This document shows, piece after piece, positions 56,822 through 64,000 of a stretch of 64,000 nucleotides of DNA (position 1 is the first letter of the stretch; the number at the start of each line of letters is the position of its first letter). The position numbers and the translations under genes are program-made. Origin of the DNA: Actinomucor elegans (taxonomy: Eukaryota > Mucoromycota > Mucoromycetes > Mucorales > Mucoraceae); the NCBI GenBank assembly GCA_026027325.1, contig JAMSLZ010000003.1, positions 2,046,001 to 2,110,000 of the forward strand, written 5' to 3'. The notes under the pieces are model-generated. The model was not told the DNA's origin, did not search any database, and saw only the letters and a list, made by a program, of their open reading frames with translations.

Positions 56822-58975
56822 TTAGATACTTCTTAATCGATGACTTCCATGAGCAAAACTAAGAGGAATCAACTTGTTCAATTCAATACGAGCAAGTACT
56901 TTGAGATCTTGCGCATTTAAAACTAAGACAAAGGAAGTGGATCTTGCAGAATCCAAGACAATGCTTATCAACACGCCTGCATCTTCTTCAGTCACTTTAT
57001 CTTCTCCTGTTTTCATTGGCTTGGGAACGAACTGTGCTTCGCTCGGGAAACAATGTTCTTGATGCCAGGCTGCAACCACGGTATTGCTTTTTACGTCCTA
57101 TTAAAAAAATATGCATTAGAGATACAATACAATTCAAATTGGATGGACTTACAATCTTGATGATGCTATCCCAAATCCTGCCTTCTTCAACAGCACTATT
57201 GGCAGAAAATCCAAGCCCAAATACAAATGTATAAGGTTTCATTTTGTAAAAGGGATTCACCTGAGGCAGTTCTAAAGCTTCCTCTACCAATTTTTCAAAA
57301 CCAATTACGGGCATCCAAGCATGCCATCCACTAGCACCTGTTGCATTCTCTGGTAAGTTCGATCCTCCAGTCACGTAGTTCCAAACAGAACCAATACGTG
57401 ATGTAATGCTGATAGTAGAAGGAATAAATGAATTATTGTTGAGGTAGGTTTGATGTGCTTCATGTTGAGGATGACTTAATGTATAGCGTCTCACTTGCGA
57501 AAAGGCTAAACGACCCATAGTCTTTGGTTGACGAAGCTGTTCCGTAGACAGTTGCTGCGTGATCTTGTCATCATTGTAGCAGACCATATCAATAACAATA
57601 TTGCCATGTACATCTTCAAAAGCGTTCACTTGGTTCAAAGAGAAGCAGGCCGCAGATCGATAACAGGCAATCACGTCCTTGTCTTTACGAGAAACGACAT
57701 AGAACAAGGTGGGCTCAGAAGGATAGTAGTTGAATGAATCCAAGATACTTTCTGACCAAGCAAACTTGACAGCTCCAGTATTAGCCAACATGGGATGAAT
57801 AACCAAGACGATATAATTTGGTGTTAATGCAAAATTATTGACCCAACCCGTAGGGGCATTCCAAATAGTAGCAATGGGCTGACCCTTGGGTTCTTGTTCG
57901 GTAATAGAGAAAAAATGGTATTTAGTAGACCGATAGCCGATCTCCATGGTAAAATTGATATACTCCCCTGTTTCTGCATCCAGCTGACCATTGGGACAAG
58001 AACTGTATCCTTTGAGTTCGGGATTGATTTCATCCCAAGTTTCTACGCGAGTAGGCGTTAGGTCAAATGGATCCAATTCCTGAATCTGTTTATTTTTTTT
58101 AAAAAAAAAAAAATTGTTAGTTTAAACTATACATTCATTGTACTTGGAGTTGCTTATTACATGGTTGGCAAAATCCTGGCAGAACAAACGTCCTTCAAGG
58201 CCAGGTATCGCGGTCGAAATACGTTGGCCGCAAGGTACACGGTCAGGCTTGGGCTTTTTACCGTTATTTAAAAACTTGATAAGCATAGTTTGATTAGGGT
58301 TGGTTTTGAACAATCCAGCTGGGAAATGAGGTGCATATCCATGGTGATCTCGAATCTTTTCTACTAGTCTTTTGGTAGTCAAATGGTGACGATATGTAAC
58401 TGTATTTCTTTCACCATTCAGATCAAAACGATTCACCAAAGGAAGCCTAATCACATACATGCAGTTAGCTTTTATTATTTGGATCAATAAAAGTGGTATA
58501 CTTTACGCATCAAACCAGTGACCCAACGTGAAGGTATATGTTGCGCTTTGAAGCATCCCTTCAATCTCAATCTTTCGTGTATATCGAACATCGTAGACAC
58601 CAGGGCCAATCGTATAATGCTCTCCAACTAACCATTCCGGCAACTGGCCCTCTACTACCAAGTCGACAACCTCTTTAGAGTCAGAAACATTATAAAAGCC
58701 CTATATTCTCATATTAGTATGTATTCGAAAAAAAAAACGACGTATCTATCTATTACCTTGGCGTGGCTCGTGTCACTATCCAACTCAACTGGAGTACTAG
58801 TAGATGGAGAACGGCTAACATTAGGTCTGCCTTGATCGTCAAGTAATGTTCTGTCATCAAGCTGTTCACCTTGTACGACGATACTTGGTGTTTGAAGTGG
58901 GTCGTTGCTCTGTTCATTGTTACTCACTTGTTCAATAGTGTTGATATCTTCCTTATCGATTAAACTTGTATCCAT
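56822..58975 (-). CDS. Carotenoid-cleavage-oxygenase family protein with altered iron site
   Basis: Seven-bladed propeller family that includes CCDs, RPE65 and the mucoralean enzymes cutting beta-carotene toward trisporoids. Five exons (58757-58975, 58507-58700, 58161-58446, 57153-58085, 56822-57097) give 635 residues. Recognisable blocks are LPEWLVGEHYTIGPGVYDV, DAETGEYINF, WNAPTGWVNNFALTPNYIVL, NAFEDVHGNIVIDMVCY and LPQVNPFYKMKPY, ending FAHGSH. The four Fe(II)-binding His should sit in H-P-x-x-D, V-H-S-F, F-H-x-x-N-A and F-H-G. Here the first three positions read N-G-Q-L-D (about 265), V-N-N-F (about 316) and L-N-Q-V-N-A (about 384). Only the last His (about 627) is clear. Normal dioxygenase activity is doubtful. 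The start was chosen at the first ATG (CACCATGG). The receptor gene lies upstream on the same strand. Confidence 0.88.
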
Positions 58976-60333
58976 GGTGGTGTGTATGGTGGTTATAGTA
59001 ACCAAAATAAGAAAAAAGAAAGAAAAGAACGCAGACTATTTGCTCCGTTGCAAAGCCCAATCCTGTATCCCATAATAGGTGTTCTAGTTCCGTTAACGCG
59101 TCAAAAGGAATGCTATTTGATTGGCTGGGCTGGGTTGAGACTGAGTAGACAAGTTTATGGTGTACTCCCCTCCCTTCAACTAAATTTCAAAGATTAAGTA
59201 ATTCCTTCTAGAACAAAAACTACTATAGCTAAAGCATTCAAATACTGAACATATATGTTATACAATACATCATGTACAAAATGTTATATTTTAATAATTA
59301 TGACGACAAATAAACAGACATTAGGGGACTTCGACATTATACTGCTTTGCACTTTGGAGAGGGGTTTTCGCCTGCAATTTGTTATGAAATATAAACTATC
59401 AAAAAGGTATTTTATTATACACAATTTTAGTAGCCGTGTAATGCATTAATACACTCTCGCTGTCTTGTATAATAGAGTTTATTTTTAAATGCACAATTGC
59501 AGTCCTTGGTAGCCAAAAAATTAATTAAAAAATACAATGTTTTCCTTGGCCTGCGAGGATTGAATATTGGATCCATACCACATCATGGATTCTGGGAAAA
59601 GGCCCTTTAAATTTGACCCTAAATGTCTTTCCAACTATCAGAGTTAATTTTTTAACATCTGAGTAAAACAATAGATTCAAAATTATTGATTTAGATGAAT
59701 TGCATTTTATAATAATAGAACAAGATGTATAGGCTATATACAACTCCGACAATACATATGTATATACATTCTGCCTTTCTGGAGCAAGATATTACTTTCA
59801 ATACTATATGAAACATACATAATTTAAATGAAATCTATACATTTTATTAAACACGCAAAGTACAAAGCTGCGTTTACAATTTTGCATAGCATACTTTATA
59901 TTTTCTGATATAAAATCTCAGCTCCTCCCAGACACCAATCTTTTTTTTTTCTGATCACGCTAGATCCCTCATGTGATCTCGATTCAATGTTGCATTTAGT
60001 TGGTTGTCCATACTCAGAATGAGTGGCTGTGTCTGTTAAGAGCGACCTTTTACCTATAATGTAAAATGCAAAACGTTATACAGTTAGAGTTTAACGGTAC
60101 TTGTTGGGAATTAACAGAGAGTATACACCCGCGGCATTTGCAATGTTACAGAGCACAGAGCTCCAGAAAAAAAAAAAAAAAAACTAATTAACTAAAATAG
60201 AGGCTGTGTTGCGGGTGCAAAGTGTCACAAGAAAAAAAAAGGATATAGAGTCTAGTAGAAATTATAGGCATAGTAATATTTATTCTAAGAGTTGGGGGCA
60301 TCATAATATATTAAATAGAGTAAGTGGTAAGTT
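58976..60333. other. Intergenic region with one repeat copy
   Basis: About 1.36 kb between the CCD start and the receptor stop. It contains the CCD promoter, A/T tracts and one dispersed-repeat copy near 60.0 kb. Short open frames show no family. Confidence 0.45.
59960..60046 (+). repeat. Dispersed repeat family, single copy
   Basis: Plus-orientation copy: CTAGATCCCTCATGTG, then ATCTCGATTCAATGTTGCAT, then TACTCAGAATGAGTGGCTG. The core is close to the family consensus. Confidence 0.55.
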
Positions 60334-62258
60334 CTAAAAGTGTTGTGTACTAGCGATGGTCTTTCTTTTACGTCTCTGAGCAGCTCTGGTATAGATGTCA
60401 ATTTTTTCGCTGTCATCATCACCTGTATGATTGAAACGGGAAGATCCTGGTAGATCCTCCTCATAATAATCTTCGTCCATTTCGTATTCTTCTTCTTCTT
60501 GTACGCAGAAAGTATCACGCTCAGTATTGGGTGGCAAGTAATTACCAGGTTGTTTTTTGACCCGACAAATTACGGTCAAAATAAAATGATAAAAAGTAGC
60601 CATGAATGGAGACTTATAAGGAAGATACATGTCTTTGAGCACAGTGCTAAATGATGTCTGGCTGTGGCTTTGTTGGCTACCAGTAGGCGTAGGGGCATTG
60701 TATGATTTGATGACTGCAGCTTCGGGAGAAGCAACATGTGCAGACGATAGGGAGCTGCTTGCTAAAGAGTTGTGTTTTTGATGGCGTGTGCTACCTCCAC
60801 TACTACCACTGTTCTTTCTACTGTGTGTGATTTGGCGAGTGACTTCCACTTGAACTTTACGCATAGCGACCAATTTAGTACTATAGGTGCCACGTTTTAG
60901 TTGTAATTGACGAATGCTTCTATCATCATCAGAAGCTCTTGAGATATCGTAGATGTTAGCATCATGAGGGCCGAGACCAGCGGCATTGGGAAGTGTTATC
61001 GTGGGATTTAGATTTGGATTTGGATTATAAGCAGTGTTACTTCTATTGGTATTGGTACTACTAGTAGGTGCAGTAATCATATCATTATTCTTATCTGCCT
61101 CTTCTTGTGTCACTTTAGTGTATTCTTGAACGTATTTCTGTACAGAGGTTCGATAGTTTTTCTTGATGAGAGATGTAATGGCAGGATCAGTAAAGAAGAC
61201 AATGGCTACAAGAAAGCCTTCTAGACTTGCAAATATAATATCTAACATGGTCATTGCATATGACGGTATGACATTATTGATTGACATATTCATTTGGTTA
61301 ATTAGTCCAAAGATATTTACAAGAAAAGGTACTGTAGGAAACTGGTTAAATGACAGGAAAAAAATAATAATAAAATAAATCATGTACTTACCAAGTGGGT
61401 ATATGATACAACGCAAAACAACCTTGGTAAATACGCCAGACTGTCTTTTCTTGATTGATTTGTTCATTTGGTTTTCAGTCGTACGATCAACAATAGAAGA
61501 ATGATCATTTCCATGTTGTAATTTAGCAGCAACTACGCGAAGTTCTTTGATTAACTTGACCAAGGCCAATACAGAGCATAAGATGGCCACTACATTGACA
61601 AAGAAGATAAAACCATAAAACCACATCTAGTAGTACAAAAACGATCTGGTTAGCTCCAAATTACTATAATTTAAATATATGTAATAGTACCCACCCATGA
61701 CATACCGCTGTAGTTCCTATCTTCAATATAGGTAACATACCAGCAACTGAGTAATAGATACTCTTGGCTATCGTCTAGAACGACTTGATCTCGAATCGAC
61801 ATAGCTATGCCAGTAAAAGCGTATAATACAACGGCAGGATAATAGAATCGTTCCAAGAGATCCCTTCGACTAACATTGATCACAAATATTAGCACCAAGT
61901 TAAAGCCAACCATTGTCAGTAACGCAGCACTAGTGACATTGGAGAATTCGACAATTAATTCAGCTACACTGCAAAAGCGGGTGGAGGCTGAAACATCAGC
62001 CATCAGAATATTCATCAAGGCGATCAAGATCTCAAAAAAGCTACACACAAAAACAACGCGTAGTGAGACTCGATTTGCTTCGTTGCGATGATATAATAGC
62101 ATGTAGATGTATACAAGAAAAATCATGATACAAGCTGCCAGTGACATGCCAGATGTTACATCGGATGCTAGTCTTAACGAAAGGAACTGATCATAATCGT
62201 TATTTAATATACTTGTGTCAAATGCTTCTCTGCTCCATGGATCTGGCCTTGTGGACAT
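60334..62258 (-). CDS. Seven-transmembrane receptor, Git3/cAMP-receptor-like
   Basis: Probable G-protein-coupled receptor. Three exons (61695-62258, 61392-61626, 60334-61331) give 598 residues. About five hydrophobic helices lie in the first 190 residues (for example MSLAACIMIFLVYIYMLLYH, ALLTMVGFNLVLIFVINVSR). Then come WFYGFIFFVNVVAILCSVL and, after a long third loop, RCIIYPLVPFLVNIFGLIN, which resembles the Git3 C-terminal pair. FASLEGFLVAIVFF is the last helix, and a long Ser/Thr-rich cytosolic tail of about 270 residues follows. A 60-bp intron (61332-61391) has GTAAGT and CTACAG borders and no in-frame stop, so an unspliced form would still be readable. The ligand is unknown. Confidence 0.8.
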
Positions 62259-64000
62259 AGTTTATTGAAAAATTATAAGTTAAGAAAAGAAAAAAGTGTT
62301 TAATTACATTTAACCAACTATTGTAATGATAACAAAAACTCTCTTGCATACTTTTAAAACACCGAAGCAAACTGTCTGGAAGCAAGAAGGTTAGCCTATG
62401 TTTCATGCTCTTGCCAATCAAAGTACCTATCCGAATCATTCCAATGCAAGTCTAATTAGAGTGTTACATGATCTTTTGAACAAAAGGATCCAACTTGTAA
62501 CTGTTTCAAGAAGTGTCTTGTGCTGTCTGACTTTGAACAAAACCCTTTGTCTATTAAGGGTACGAACAAGGGCAATACAGGCCACGTTTTATCTAAATCT
62601 CTGAGCACAAAGGCCACGCACAGAATTATCGCTTAAAACCCCATTCTATTATTTTGAAATGAGCTGCATGCTAGCTGCCAATTATGCTTGCGTTAGGAAA
62701 ATTAGGAAATATTGACAATGGTACACTCACACAAACTATATATACCCCAACAGAAAAAAAACAAAGTCCTGCGGTATATCTCAACTATCAAAAGTTAATT
62801 TTCGCAATTTGACTTCATCCTGTTACTACTATTCATATTTATATCTAATCCCGAATAATCGGCTGAAACAAGGTACTAGCTGTTTTTATGTACCGGAAGA
62901 TTGCTTGGTTTGAATGTAGTAATTGCTACACTGCATACAATCATTTCTATTGGCATCCCAGTCATTTATAGCTTTTACACTATAGTCAATCTCTCGAAAT
63001 AGATTTCGAACCACGAGCCTGACAGCTAAAAAAGTTTACTTTTGGGTTACCATTCGGTATTTTATCCTACCGACGTTTTATGAAATGTTAAGATATAGTT
63101 GGAGGATTGCAGAAAAACGTTAGTTCCACTTCAGCGTAACATTAACCACGTTATTTTGCATATCAGCTCTATCCTCAAGAGCCCCTTATTTCAATTGTCA
63201 AACGCTTAGATAATCTGAATTTAGGGTTCAGGTAGAAATTTCTGAGAAGAAGTTTAAAAGAATGTAGGGATTGTATTCCAGTCTTACAAAGAAAGAAAGT
63301 TCGATATTCGCCATTGCTAAAAGTTATGAGCCTTGGCTGGATTATTATAAGTGAGAGGAGTAAGGTTATATGTACTAATCTCAACTTACTGATTGTTAAT
63401 TTATTTTCCTTTTTTCCAATTTACTAATCAAGATATAGCCTTGAACGAGGTAAGTGGCCGTAACGAACAGCAACGCGTTATCCGCAATATCAATCATCCA
63501 CTTGATGATCTATTCCTAGCTATAATTACTTCCAAGCTATACACACGTTTCATAACCATCAAAGGGCCCCTAATCCCCTGCGCTCCCATTGTGTATTTTC
63601 GGGAGTTCCACAAAACAGCATACCACTGATCTCAAGGTGAAACTTGCTGCATCCGATCGATTGGCTGTAAATAAATAGGTTAATGTGTCAAAAGGTCACC
63701 ATTGGCTTAAAAGCCTCACATGCTACAGTAGAAATTTGCCTATTTTCCTTGCATTTTAAAGAGGAGATTTCTTGTACTAAAACATCCTGATTTTTTGAAC
63801 ATTGCCCGCGCGTTATAGATAGTATTTTCGAAGACTGAAATATATTACCTTTAAGTAGGGAGCATTATACGTGCCTATTTTTCTGAAGATCCTTTCCAAA
63901 TGAAGACTCACCAAAATTAAGAGCATAAAATAAAATAAAAAAGGCTTATTTTTGATACAGCTGTGCCAGATATCTATACTTTTGAATGCGCAATTACAAT
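62259..64000. other. Window end, receptor promoter side, no gene seen
   Basis: About 1.7 kb upstream of the receptor. AT-rich with several short open frames (for example 63393-63629) that match nothing I recognise. A gene beginning beyond the window cannot be excluded. Confidence 0.45.

Noticed and set aside
63393..63629. 78-codon ORF near the window end
   Set aside because: No similarity recognised, and the composition fits chance in AT-rich DNA.
1..64000. tRNA, rRNA, snRNA genes and CRISPR arrays
   Set aside because: I looked for TTCGANNC-type tRNA boxes, rRNA blocks and regular spacer arrays and saw none. The repeats here are irregular and eukaryotic in context.

Overview
This window is nuclear DNA of a filamentous fungus, most probably an early-diverging one (Mucoromycota, probably Mucorales). 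It is AT-rich and full of A and T homopolymers. Its genes carry many short introns (about 43-75 bp, mostly GT-AG), and intergenic space is littered with repeats. The gene set fits: a carotenoid-oxygenase homologue, a DIRS-type tyrosine-recombinase retrotransposon, ERCC1, SNAPC1, Mdm10, and AGC kinases including one with a PX domain. The assignment is inference from content; no rRNA, tRNA or mitochondrial marker is present to confirm it. I rebuilt exons by hand from splice signals and reading frame. Every multi-exon model given here closes in frame, except the RecA-like locus at 36.2-36.7 kb.

Layout. 0-1.1 kb: ribosomal protein uL23 (-). 1.1-4.7 kb: repeat-bearing intergenic DNA. 4.7-9.6 kb: ABCC transporter (-). 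11.1-12.3 kb: Rae1/Gle2 (+). 12.6 kb: small unknown ORF. 13.2-16.6 kb: CLC chloride/proton exchanger (+). 16.6-20.3 kb: repeats and possible gene fossils. 20.3-23.5 kb: CCT1 (+) convergent with Mdm10 (-). 25-26.6 kb: PKA catalytic subunit (-). 29.7-30.9 kb: ankyrin protein (+). 33-34.2 kb: SNAPC1-like (+). 34.3-35.8 kb: subtilisin (+). 36.2-36.7 kb: frame-broken Rad51-paralogue-like locus. 36.8-39 kb: PX-AGC kinase (+) convergent with ERCC1 (-). 41.8-44 kb: RCE1 (+) tail to tail with an unknown gene (-), stops 16 bp apart. 44.3-48.2 kb: decayed Tnp2-type DNA transposon. 48.4-52.7 kb: complete, apparently intact DIRS element. 53.5-56.4 kb: KH-domain protein (+) convergent with rhomboid protease (-). 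56.8-59 kb: carotenoid-oxygenase homologue (-). 60.3-62.3 kb: seven-helix receptor (-). 62.3-64 kb: nothing recognised.

Most genes are unlinked housekeeping functions: translation, export, folding, mitochondrial biogenesis, prenyl processing and DNA repair. The strongest leads are four. (1) The carotenoid-oxygenase homologue has Asn at three of the four positions that should be iron-binding His. (2) A diverged non-coding repeat family occurs mainly as dimers or trimers with about 150-180 bp spacing in most long intergenic gaps. (3) The DIRS element has exact 83-bp inverted terminal repeats and an internal complementary region matching both ends. (4) The recombinase frame of that element stays open for 1306 codons across Gag and RT.
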